From the NCBI GenBank assembly GCA_003254905.1, contig QANU01072397.1, positions 1-64,000 on the forward strand: a DNA stretch of 64,000 bases, written 5' to 3'. Below, one piece after another: positions 12,326 through 24,231 of this stretch (the first letter of the stretch is position 1; each line of letters begins with the position of its first letter). The translations under genes were made by a program, and so were the position numbers. The notes beneath the pieces are model-generated. The model made no database searches. It saw nothing but the letters and a program-made list of their open reading frames with translations, and was not told the origin of the DNA. This stretch comes from Nissolia schottii. Taxonomy: Eukaryota > Streptophyta > Magnoliopsida > Fabales > Fabaceae.

Positions 12326-13904
12326 ATGAGCAAGTTTTTCATTTTCTTGGTTGCTTTCACATGCTTAGGACTAATGAAGAGGACCATCATCCATACAAGA
12401 GGAGCCACTGATAGTTTGAAGCCAGGGGATCAGCTCAACTCCACTTCAAGCGGCATATGCTCTCCAAGTTCAACATATTGTTTGTCTTTCCGTAATATGG
12501 GTGACGGCAACACTTACTTGGCAACTTATAACGCAACCGATGATTCGAGTGCGTGGATTGTGTGGGTTGCGAACCGTGATAGGCCCCTTACTCATGATGT
12601 CGATTCTGCTGCTTTAACTCTAGACCATTCTGGTGCATTGAAAGTAACGAGCCCAGGCGAGGAACCAATAGTCCTCTACTCTTCATCAGGTATGGCTCGA
12701 TCTACCAGCAACATGGAGGCTGCCATTTTGGATTCCGGAAACTTTGTCCTGCAACAAGTTAACACCAATGGATCCAAGAGCTTGTTGTGGCAGAGTTTTG
12801 AACATCCAACCGACATGCTTTTACCGGGCATGAAGCTAGGTGCTAATCACAAAACAGGAAGAAACGTGTCAGTGGTTTCATATTTTCTTATTTCGACGCC
12901 ATCTTCAGGTGCTTTCTCGCTTGACTGGGAGCCCAAAATGGGCCAATTGGTCATAAGGAGAAGAGGCCAATTATATTGGGCAAGTGGGGAACTCAGAAAC
13001 AACACATTTGAGAACCTTCCAGCGGAAGCTCAGCACAAAATTCAGTATTCCATTGTCTCCAATGAAGATGAGGACTCTATCATGTTCACAGTCAAGAACG
13101 ATGATCGCGATTATTCTCCCCTGTGGACACTGAGAAGCGATGGAATGTTGTATGATATGTTGTTAGGAAAAAGGATCGCAGGGGCTGATGAGTGTTATGG
13201 GAACAACAATGATGGAGGATGCCAAAACTGGGATGTTCCGACGTGTAGGAAAGTAGGTCAGACATTTACATCAATGTCGGTTATAGTGAATGACACAAAG
13301 AAGATCACTAGCAATGACACATCAGTGAATTCCACTACCAGTGATTGCCAGGCTGCTTGCTGGAGTAACTGTGATTGTGTTGGTTTCAACAGTCTCTATA
13401 ATAACCGAACTGGGTGTTACTTTGTCAATGGAAACTCGTGGCAAGATGTTCAGAATGGTAGAGGTACCACAGTTTTCATGTTATGGGACAGGTCTTCCAG
13501 TCCCCCCAAAACTTCCCCAGTTGACCAAGGTTAGTTCACCCTTACTCTTTGCTCTAGCCTCTTATTTGCAAATTAATCAAACTATTCAAAGTTAAAATTT
13601 GATTTCCTAAATCAGTTAGACTTCGAAAGCTTCAGGCCAGGCGCATACATGCTCCTAAACCTAGTTAGATATGTAAATTATTTCACATTTCACTAGCCTC
13701 TTTATAAATCATGAAATCTGAGATGCTAAACCATGTATGTCATTTTATGCTCTTAATTTTAAATCCTATGAGGGTGGTGAGCCTTTTGATAACAAGTTCA
13801 AGTTTAGAAAGAGTCTCTCTCCTTAGAAGGTTGCGTGTAACACCCAACTAAGTGGGAGTCTCGTGCACTACATCGCCTTTTTCATAAAAGCTTTAAAACT
13901 AAAA

Positions 13905-14326
13905 GGGTTAATTATGTTTTTAGTCCCTATAAAATTAGAAANNNNNNNNNNNNNNNNNNNNNNNNNNNNNNNNNNNNNNNNNNNNNNNNNNNNNNNNNNN
14001 NNNNNNNNNNNNNNNNNNNNNNNNNNNNNNNNNNNNNNNNNNNNNNNNNNNNNNNNNNNNNNNNNNNNNNNNNNNNNNNNNNNNNNNNTTTTTTTTTTTT
14101 TGAAACGGGTTGGGTCAAAATTGGGTTCAGGTCATGGGTTTGGGTTGGGTTTTGGGGGTTATGTCACGTGGCATCCCACGTGGCGCGCCGCGTCAGCGCC
14201 ACGTCAACCCTCACCCCACCCCAGGGACTAAAACCTAATTTTATAATTTTACAAGGACTAAAACTTTTATGCAGGGACTAAAATCAAACTTTCTAATTTT
14301 ACAGGGACTAAAAACATAATTAACCC
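13905..14326. mobile_element. Mutator-like MITE in intron 1 of receptor-kinase copy 2
   Basis: Termini GGGTTAATTATGTTTTTAGT and its inverse (ending ACATAATTAACCC) are flanked by a perfect 9-bp duplication AAACTAAAA at 13896-13904 and 14327-14335. Copies 1 and 3 have the empty site with one AAACTAAAA. A 9-bp duplication is typical of Mutator-like elements. The interior has several agggactaaaa motifs, two CACGTGGC boxes at 14165-14185 and a 147-base assembly gap (13942-14088), so the true length is uncertain. Confidence 0.9.
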
Positions 14327-14357
14327 AAACTAAAAATTGTAATTGATAGCTAGGGGC

Positions 14358-14833
14358 ACTACTTATAATTGAGTTCTTTTTTTCGATACGTGGTAAATAT
14401 CATACAACATGGAGAAAGGTATCAATGATCCAACAAAGCAGGATCCGTGATCTAGCAATAAGGGATCAAAGATCCACACCTGCAGTTCACAGCAAAAGAA
14501 ATCAAATCATATCACCCTATTCCAGAACAATACCAAACCTATCAAACGAATCAACTATCCACCACCCAAAAGAGTCAACAATCATTAGACTCATAGCAAA
14601 TCTCGGGCAGCAAGGAAGCCGCCACCTGTATGCAATTCGTCCACAAAAACCAGGACAGCCCTCCTAGACCATTCAAAGAAGCCACCAACAAAACAAGTAA
14701 TCAAAATAAGACACCAGTGCACATACAAAAGGATACAGAATCTGTGATTGAGAGATGCACACAGCACCAGCACCCATAGCTCAAGGAACCAAAACGCCAC
14801 CAAAAAGGATATGGGGACTAGTTATAATTGAGT
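14358..14833 (-). mobile_element. LINE insertion in receptor-kinase copy 2 (orthologous to copy 1 insertion)
   Basis: Same insert at the same intron position as in copy 1. The left duplication has one change (ACTACTTATAATTGAGT at 14358-14374) against the right copy at 14817-14833. Confidence 0.8.
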
Positions 14834-16614
14834 ATTTGTAATATTTTGTACTTTGTGCAGGTAACTCATTCGAAGGGAGTAGAAAAGCCAATGCGAGCAG
14901 CAAGAAATGGAAATGGATCGCTCCTGTTATTATTATCACCCTATTTATAAGCATTGGGTCCATATTTTGGCTAGTAATAAAGAGAAGAAAAATCATAGCA
15001 GAAGGTAGACACTTCATAATTGTAAAATAGCGTCTATTTTAAAATGGCAAACCTTTGAATTTACAGTTTCTCCTGTGTGATTTCAAGATTCAGTACAGAA
15101 AGAAAGAAAAAGGACGGAGCATGCGATTCTACACTTAGAATATTCTAGTGGACATGAGGATGCTAAAGAAAATCAGGACACTTTAAAACATGGACATGAC
15201 TTAAAGCAATTTAGCTATGCCTCTATCATGGAAGCTACAAATGGCTTCTCATCAACCAACAAGCTAGGAGAGGGAGGATTTGGGCCTGTTTATAAGGTAG
15301 GTGACTGAAACTAAATTTTATGGGTTGACTTCTGTATCTAATTAAAATAATAAGTTCTTGTTCTTTTCTCCAGGGAATACTAATGCAAAAAGAAGTAGCT
15401 GTCAAGAGACTCTCAAAAAGTTCACGGCAAGGAGTAGCAGAGTTCAAAACTGAGTTGAGGCTTGTATCTGAACTTCAACACACAAATCTCATACAACTAC
15501 TTGGTTGTTGCATTCATGAAGAAGAGAGACTCTTAATATATGAATATATGCCAAACAAAAGCTTAGACTTCTTTTTATTTGGTAAGAATGAAACATCTAG
15601 TACATATATGAATGTTCTCTACCAACCATATCTTCTTGATTATTAGTATCTTCTTGTTCCAATTGCCAAATATTTTTACTTCTCAACCACATCTGAACAT
15701 GTGTGAAAATTTTTCCAACTTAAGATTCAACAAGAAGCAAGATATTAGATTGGAAGAAGCGTCTGAACATAATAGAAGGTATAGCTCAAGGATTACTTTA
15801 TCTCCATAAATACTCAAGACTAAGGATAGTGCATAGAGACTTGAAAGCAAGTAACATACTCCTTAATGAGTATATGAACCCCAAGATTTCTGATTTTGGC
15901 ATGGCAAGAATTTTCATGGAAGAATCTGAAGAAAACACCGCTAGAATCGTTGGCACATTGTGAGTACTGAGTAAACTTTGGCTACCATCACTTTTTCTTA
16001 CATTTGTGCTAATTAAAAGGCACTTATTTATTTCTTATTTCATATATTTGTTTCTAAGCAGTGGATACATGCCGCCTGAATATGCCATGGGTGGTGTTTT
16101 CTCTAGAAAGTCTGATGTCTATAGTTTTGGAGTACTATTGCTTGAGATTGTGAGTGGTAAAAGAAATAATAGCTTCAGCAATGCCTCCAACCCAATGAAC
16201 TTAGTGGGACATGTATGTTACCATATTTTTTCATTCAACGATGTTTTCTTTCTTTCACACTACAAAATTGTTGTGTCTAATGCTATTAAAACATTAATTG
16301 CCTTAGGCTTGGGAGCTTTGGAAAGATGGCCAAGCACTGCAACTGATGGATCCAGCAATACATGATTAGTAGTCCAAGATCAAGTGCTTCGATGCATTCA
16401 TGTAGGTCTACTTTGTGTAGAAGAACGTGCGGTTGATCGTCCAACAATGTCACAGGTTTTATCACTGTTAGCAAGTTCAGTTGAAATGCTTCCTTTGCTC
16501 AAGAAGCCAGCATTTTACTTTGGTGGAAGGGTCAATTCTGTAAATGATAAATCTCATAAGCATAAAATTGATTCAATAAATGTTGTCACCATCTCTGATT
16601 TTACTGCAAGATAA

Positions 16615-18318
16615 ATGTTTGAAATTCTTTTAGCTAATGTATGTTGTTTATAAGGCTGCAATTTAAGGGAGAACAAGTCACCAATGCTGAAGCACCTGTC
16701 ACTTCTCTTTCTATTAGCTAACTGCCTCATGATTTTAAGCCCGGATCATGTGAAACTTGGCAACTGAAACAAACTACTTTGAATTAACTAATTGAATCAG
16801 TATATTAAGGAACGACCTTGTTTCTCACAAAGACGTGAGTTTGATTCCCGCTATTGATGTCAGAACCACTTTGTTTGATGATATGCAAATGCCTCTATAA
16901 GTGCTCAAAGATGAAGAGCTTGGAAACATAGCATATTCGGCACAAACTCACCTAAACTTTTATTACAACATTGGATGATTCACAATTTTTTTTCACTTTG
17001 ACTCAAACTAATATATTCTCCCGTTTATACTGCTTGTGGTGAGACACACTTCTAGAAAGGTATGAACGCACAAAAATAACTGGATTTCATACCATACGAA
17101 CAGCAGAAGGTTTGGAAAGAAAAAAAGATGCAATGGAGTCGCCACTAATTTTATTTAAATTAGGAAAATTTTCAAAAACCTTTATTTAAAGAAAACTGAT
17201 CTAATTTGAGTTTGGATTTGAGAGTTGTTTATGCATAGAGAAGGGCGAAAACTTAATTTTGTAGCACCTCGTATATATCTGTAGTTAAACGGTAACCTCA
17301 ATTAATTGTGCAAATCATGCACAACCTCTAAAAGAAATTGTTTTATAGAATTTTAGAAAATCAAGTTGTCTCAGTTTAGATACTCTAAGAGAGCATCGTT
17401 AATAAGCCGTCACGACTCAATTAACATTTCGCTATTAGAAAGTTATTCAAACATTATTTTTATAACTAAAGAAGAAATTGATTAAAAGATAATTATTATA
17501 CATATGGAAAAAAAATATAAAAAAATTCATTTTGACTTGAGTTACGCTCGTACATATCCTCCAATGTAATGAAGAACTCAAAGCTACGTAGTTCTTTCTA
17601 AAACAATTGTGTTAATTTTTTTATCTATTTTTTTAAATAGTTTCTTTTTATTATTTTAACCTTTGCAGCATGAAATTGCCACAAACTAAAATACCCAAAA
17701 GGTAGAGTTAACCAGGCATCACAGCTTAGCTAACACTTTTATTATTAAAGACATTTTAAGGATTTTTTTAATAAATAATAAATAAACAAACAAGAGGTTG
17801 ACTTGAAAAATAATTATTCACCTGTGAACAAAAATTATGAAAATTTAAGTTTGCAGGAGGACATGGAGGTTTTTTACTCTTTTACCCTTACTATAGGAAC
17901 TAATTACTAAAATACCCCCGTTTCCCTTCATATAAGCAAATATTCATATATGTGTTATGTTCGCACATGGTGGACAGGGAATTCAACACCCGCGAAAATG
18001 ATGGGTTCTCGGGTAAGCTACAAAAATTCAAAAAATAATATTGCAAAAAGGTCAGGACGCCCTTTATCATGCGCGGGGCGGGGGGGAATTCATCGGTTTG
18101 GACTTCGAAGGGCCCAACCGGCTTGGACTCATGTGCGCGAGCCCAACTCCCTTCTCAACTCTTTTTACCAAAACAACAACCACTAAAGGTATATAAACAC
18201 TTAAAAGGTTTGTGATCTAACCAATGTGGGGACTAAAGCTTTTGAAATACATAAGCTTTATTCTACTTCTCCCAAATACATTACAAATTAGTATTTATAC
18301 AACCAAATTCTACAAGTA
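16615..18318. other. 3' flank of copy 2 and unrecognised repeat-like DNA
   Basis: Positions 16615-17112 match the 3' flank of copies 1 and 3. Homology stops abruptly at about 17112. From 17113 to 18318 the sequence contains atggagtcgccactaatttt, a GC-rich patch at 18050-18130 and aaaggtttgtgatctaacca near 18205, which look retroelement-derived, but I cannot define ends or a coding region. Confidence 0.4.
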
Positions 18319-18321
18319 AAA

Positions 18322-19085
18322 ATCATGAACCAACTGAATATGGGTTCACGAATAGCATAAAAGTAAAATTTGCAAATCAACTGGATATGGTTTCACCAAT
18401 GGCAGAAAACTAAAATTCCCAACCCAAATGGATATGGGTTCACGAATTGCAGAAAAATAAAAATTTCCAAACCAACTGGATATGGATTCACGAATGACAG
18501 AAAAGTAAAATTTGCAAACTCATTGGACATTGGTTTACGAATAGCAGAAAAGTAAAATTCACAAACCAACTTGACATTGGTACACAAATAGCAGAAAACT
18601 AAAATTTGTGAACTAGTTGGATGAGTTCACGAATAGCAGAAAAGTAAAACTTGACAAACCAACTAGACATGAGTTCATAAATAGCATAAAAGTAAAATTC
18701 ATGAACCAATTGGATATGGGTTCACGAATAGCAAAAAAGTAAAATTCACCGACCAACTGAATATAGGTTCACGAATGGCAAAAAAGTAAAATTCCCGACA
18801 CAAATGGATATGGGTTAACGAATTGCACAAAAGTAAAAAATTCTCAAACCAACTGGATATGGGTTCAATGGGTTCACAAATAACAGAAAAGTAAAAAATT
18901 TGCAAACCAACTGAATGAGTTCATGAGTAACAAAACATTAAAATTCACGAACTAGCTAGATATGGATTCACGAATAACAGAAAAGTAAAAAATTCACAAA
19001 CCCATTGGACATTGGTTCATGAATAGCAAAAAAGTAAAATTCGCGAACCAACTCGATATGAATTCACGGATAGTAGAAAAATATA
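18322..19085. repeat. ~47-bp tandem repeat block B
   Basis: About 16 copies of the same unit as block A (aaccaactggatatgggttc, acgaatagcagaaaagtaaa), ending 0.66 kb before receptor-kinase copy 3. Confidence 0.9.
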
Positions 19086-19744
19086 AATTTTAGTTATGGT
19101 AGCTTTTAATGTATGTTATAGTCACTTGCTCACATGGAATTCCTTTAATTTGGTGTATCTTTGTTGATCACCATCTTATGATAGTTTGAATAACATTTTA
19201 TTATATTGCAACAAAATAACATCTCATTAAACTCATTGTACATTGAAATATATAGATACCCTTAACTTTGTACAATTATATTGCAACAATATCGTTTTAT
19301 TAAAAATCAAAGAAAATAAAAGTTCCAAATAAAAAAAAATGTGATGCTTCAAGTAAAAATCTAATATAAAAAATTTATAAATATCCATACATTTAACATA
19401 CCAACTTTTTGCTTACCTAACCTAAATGTGGAGAGACAGAACGAACTTACTCCCACCCTCTTTTCTAACTAAATGTTTAATGTTTAATTAATTAAATATA
19501 TATTGTACCTGCAGCCAAGTTTGTTTACAAAACAAAGTCCTAATCTAATACGCACGAAATGTCCCTATGACCCCTTCCAATTTTATGCAAAGCCAAGCCA
19601 AATGGAGGCTCATACTTTTTTACTAGCAACCACTAAGTCACGATATTGACTAGGACAAGGTCATGACAAAAAATGATCAACACACGGTGTGAAAGAGCAT
19701 TAAAGCAGAAATCCATCTTTTCCACTAGGCACTTTAGATTTTCA
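19086..19744 (+). promoter_or_regulatory. Upstream region of receptor-kinase copy 3
   Basis: Closely similar to 11656-12325, including the aggcactttagatttncaatg context around the start codon. Expected to hold the promoter and 5' UTR; no individual element is assigned. Confidence 0.5.
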
Positions 19745-22700
19745 ATGAGCAAGTTTTTCATTTTCTTGGTTGCTTTCACATGCTTAGGACTAATGAAGAG
19801 GACCATCATCCATGCAAGAGGAGCCACTAATAGTTTGAAGCCAGGGGATCAGCTCAACACTTCAAGCCGCATATGCTCTCCAAGTTCAACATATTGTTTG
19901 TCTTTCCGTGATATGGGTGACGGCAACACTTACTTGGCAACTTATAACGCAACCGATGATTCGAGTGACTGGATTGTGTGGGTTGCGAACCGTGATAAGC
20001 CCTTTATTAATGATGCCTATTATGCTGCTTTAACTCTAGACCATTCTGGTGCATTGAAAGTAACGAGCCGAGGCGAGGAACTAATAGTCCTCTACTCTTC
20101 ATCAGATATGGCTCGTTCTACCAGCAACATGGAGGCTGCCATTTTGGATTCAGGAAACTTTGTCCTGCAACAAGTCAACACCGATGGATCCAAGAGCTTG
20201 TTGTGGCAGAGTTTTGATCATCCAACCGACACGCTTTTTCCGGGCATGAAGCTAGGTGCTAATCACAAAACAGGAAGAAACGTGTCAGTGGTTTCGTATT
20301 TTCTTGTTTCGACGCCATCTTCAGGTGCTTTCTCGCTTGACTGGGAGCCCAAAATGGGCCAATTGGTCATAAGGAGAAGAGGCCAATTATATTGGGCAAG
20401 TGGGGAACTCAGAAACAACACATTTGAGAACCTTCCAGCGGAAGCTCAGCACAAAATTCAGTATTCCATTGTCTCCAATGAAGATGAGGACTCTATCATG
20501 TTCACAGTCAAGAACGATGATCGCGATTATTCTCCCCTGTGGACACTGAGAAGCGAAGGAATATTGTTTGATGTGCTGTTAGGAAGGAGGATCGCAGCGG
20601 CTGATGTGTGTTATGGGAACAACAATGATGGAGGATGCCAAAAATGGGATGCTCCCACGTGTAGGAAAGTTGGTGAGACATTTACATCACTGTCGGTTAT
20701 AGTGAATAATACAGAGATCACTAGCAATGACACATCAGTGAATTCCACGACCAGTGATTGCCAGGCTGCTTGCTGGAGTAACTGTGATTGTGTTGGTTTC
20801 AGCAGTCTCTATAGCAACCAAACTGGGTGTTACTTTTTTAATGGAAATTCGTGGCAAGATATTCAGAATCTTAGTAGTACCATATTTTTCATGTTAAGGG
20901 ACAGGTCTTCCAGTCCCCCCAAAACTTCACCAGTTGACCAAGGTTAGTTCACCCTTACTCTTTGCTCTAGCCTCTTATTTGCACATTAATCAAACTATTC
21001 AAAGTCAAAATTTGATTTCCTAAATCAGTTAGACTTCAAAAGCTTGAGGCCAGGCGCTTACATGTTTCTAAACCTAGTTAGATATGTAAATTATTTCACA
21101 TTTCACTAGCCTCTTTATATATCATGAAACTTGAGATGTTAAACCATATGTCATTATATACTCTTAATTTTAAATCCTATGAGGGTGGTGAGCCTTTCGA
21201 TATGAAAGTTACAAGTTCAAATCTAGAAACAGGCTCTCTCCTTAGAAGGTTGCGTGTAACACCCTACTAAGTGAGAGTCTCGTGCACTACATCGCCTTTT
21301 TCATAAAAGATTTAAAACTAAAAATTGTAATTGATAGCTAGGGGCACTACTTATAATTGAGTTCTTTTTCTCGATACTTGGTAAATATCATACAACATGG
21401 AGAAAGGTATCAATGATCCAACAAAGCAGGATCCGTGATCTAGCAATAAGGGATCAAATATCCACCCCTGCAGTCCACAGCAAAAGAAATCAAATCATAT
21501 GACCCCATTCCAGAACTATATTAAACCTATCAAACGAATCAACCATCCACCGCCCAAAAGAGTCAACAATCATTAGACTCATAGCAAATCTCGGGCAGCA
21601 AGGAAGCCGCCACCTGTATGCAACAATTCATCCACAAAAAACCAGGACAGCCCTCCTTGACCACTCAAAGAAGCCACCAACAAAACAAGTAATCAAAATA
21701 AGACACCATTGCACATACAAAAGGTTATGGAATCTGTGATTGAGAGATGCACACAGCACCAGCACCCATAGCTGAAGGAACCAAAACGCCACCAAAAAGG
21801 ATATGGGGACTAGTTATAATTGAGTATTTGTAATATTTTCTACTTTGTGTGCAGGTAACTCATTCGAAGGGAGTAGAAAAGCCAATGCGAACAGCAAGAA
21901 ATGGAAATGGATTGCTCCTGTTATTATTATCACCCTATGTATAAGCATTGGATCCATATTTTGGCTAGTAATAAAGAGAAGAAAAATCATAGCAGAAGGT
22001 AGACACTTCATAATAGTAAAATAGCGTCTATTTTAAAATGGCAAACCTTTGAATTTACAGTTTCTCCTGTGTGATTTCAAGATTCAGTGCAGAAAGAAAG
22101 AAAAAGGATGCAGCATGCGATTCTACACTTAGAATATTCTAATGGACGTGAGGATGCTAAAGAAAATCAGGACACTTTAAAAGACTTAAAGCAATTTAGC
22201 TATGCCTCTATCATGGAAGCTACAAATGGCTTCTCATCAACCAACAAGCTAGGAGAGGGAGGATTTGGGCCTGTTTATAAGGTAGGTGACTGTGAAACTA
22301 AATTTTATGGGTTGACTTCTTCATCTAATTAAAATAATAAGTTCTTGTTCTTTTCTCCAGGGAATACTAATGCAAAAAGAAGTAGCTGTCAAGAGACTCT
22401 CAAAAAGTTCACGGCAAGGAGTAGCAGAGTTCAAAACTGAGTTGAGGCTTGTATCTGAACTTCAACACACAAATCTCATACAACTACTTGGTTGTTGCAT
22501 TCATGAAGAAGAGAGACTCTTAATATATGAATATATGCCAAACAAAAGCTTAGACTTCTTTTTATTTGGTAAGAATGAAACATCTAGTACATATATGAAT
22601 GTTCTCTACCGACCATATCTTCTTGATTATTAGTATATTCTTGTTCCAATTGCCAAATATTTGTACTTCTCAACCACATTTGAACATGTGTGAAAATTTT

Positions 22701-23600
22701 TCCAACTTAAGATTCAACAAGAAGCAAGATATTAGATTGGAAGAAGCGTCTGAACATAATAGAAGGTATAGCTCAAGGATTACTTTATCTCCATAAATAC
22801 TCAAGACTAAGGGTAGTGCATAGAGACTTGAAAGCAAGTAACATACTCCTTAATGAGTTTATGAACCCCAAGATTTCTGATTTTGGCATGGCAAGAATTT
22901 TCATGGAAGAATCTGAAGAAAACACCGCTAGAATCGTTGGCACATTGTGAGTACTGAGTACACTTTGGCTACCATCACTTTTTCTAACGTTTGTGCTAAT
23001 TAAAAGGCACTTATTTATTTCTTACTTCATATATTTGTTTTTAAGCAGTGGATACATGCCGCCTGAATATGCCATGGGTGGTGTTTTCTCTAAAAAGTCC
23101 GATGTCTATAGTTTTGGAGTACTATTGCTTGAGATTGTGAGCGGTAAAAGAAATAATAGCTTCAGCAATGCCTCCCACCCAATGAACTTAGTGGGACATG
23201 TATGTTACCATATTTTTTCATTCAACGATTTTTCTTTCTTTCACACTAAAAATTGTTGTGTCTAATGCTATTAAAACATTAATTACCTTAGGCTTGGGAG
23301 CTTTGGAAAGAAGGCCAAGCACTACAACTGATGGATCCAGCAATACATGATTCAGCAGTCCAAGATCAAGTGCTTCGATGCATTCATGTAGGTCTACTTT
23401 GTGTAGAAGAACGTGCAGTTGATCGTCCAACAATGTCACAGGTTTTACTACTGTTAGCAAGTTCGGTTGAAATGCTTCCTTTGCTCAAGAAGCCAGCATT
23501 TTACTTTGGTGGAAGGGTCAATTCAGTAAATGATAAATCTCATAAGCATAAAATTGATTCGATAAATGTTGTCACCATCTCTGATTTTACTGCAAGATAA
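19745..23600 (+). CDS. G-type lectin S-receptor-like Ser/Thr kinase, copy 3
   Basis: Exons 19745-20942, 21855-21998, 22082-22281, 22361-22568, 22712-22946, 23049-23199 and 23292-23600 join in frame to 814 residues. The domain order is that of copy 1: signal peptide, B-lectin, cysteine-rich PAN-like region, transmembrane helix, kinase with [21 protein letters not shown] and PPEYA, and a C-terminal tail ending FTAR. No stop or frameshift is seen, and the exon 6 donor is GTATGT. Against copy 1 it has three fewer codons in exon 1 and three more in exon 3, where it keeps [13 protein letters not shown]. It is the only copy here with both an intact reading frame and the upstream region shared with copy 2, so it is a good candidate for the main functional gene. 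Confidence 0.88.
21346..21825 (-). mobile_element. LINE insertion in receptor-kinase copy 3 (same event)
   Basis: Insert 21363-21808 flanked by ACTACTTATAATTGAGT (21346-21362) and ACTAGTTATAATTGAGT (21809-21825). The left duplication has the same G-to-C change as copy 2, which groups copies 2 and 3 together. Confidence 0.8.
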
Positions 23601-24231
23601 ATGTATGAAATTCCTTTAGCTAATGTATGTTGTTTATAAGGCTGCAGTTTAAGGGAGACCTAGTCACCAATGCTGAAGCACCTTTCACTTCTCTTTCTAT
23701 TAGCTAACTGCCTCATGATTTTAAGTCCGGATCATGTGAAACTTGGCAACTGAAACAAACTACTTTGAATTAACTAATTGAATCAGTATATTAAGGAACA
23801 ACCTTGTTTCTCACACAGACGTGAGTTTGATTCCCGTTATTGATGTCAGAACCACTTTGATGATATGCAAATGCCTCTATAAGTGCTCGAAGATGAAGAG
23901 CTTGGAAACATAGCATAATCGGCACAAACTCTACTTTTATGTATTACAACATTGGATGATTCACAATTTTTTTTTCACTTTGACTCAAACTAATATATTC
24001 TCCCGTTTATACTGCTTGTGGTGAGACACACTTCTAGAAAGGTATGAGCGCACAAAAATAACTGCATTTCATACCGTATGAACCGCAGAAGTTTTGACAA
24101 TTTAGTGTCATAATTTGAAGGTTTAACAATTCAACTTTTAATAATTGAAACCATCACACACTCATTTATATATTTCCGCAATGAAAGAACTTTATATATG
24201 CTTTGTTACAGTTAAGTTTGTGTTCAATTCT

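Larger units (their letters stand above)
12326..16614 (+). pseudogene. G-type lectin S-receptor-like kinase, copy 2 (frameshifted in last exon)
   Basis: The exons match copy 1: 12326-13529, 14861-15004, 15088-15296, 15374-15581, 15725-15959, 16062-16212 and the last from 16307. All domains up to the DFG and PPEYA motifs are intact. In the last exon one C is missing relative to copies 1 and 3 (gattagtag against gattcagtag), which creates a TAG at 16367-16369 directly after residue 737. The original frame, with the conserved DRPTMSQV segment and C-terminal tail, continues unread to 16614. The predicted product therefore lacks the end of the kinase C-lobe including the invariant subdomain XI arginine, so it is probably kinase-inactive, though the ectodomain and membrane anchor could still be made. 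Intron 1 holds a LINE and a private MITE. A sequencing error is possible. Confidence 0.75.

Noticed and set aside
13863..14231. 122-residue ORF through the N gap
   Set aside because: Created by reading through unknown bases inside the MITE.
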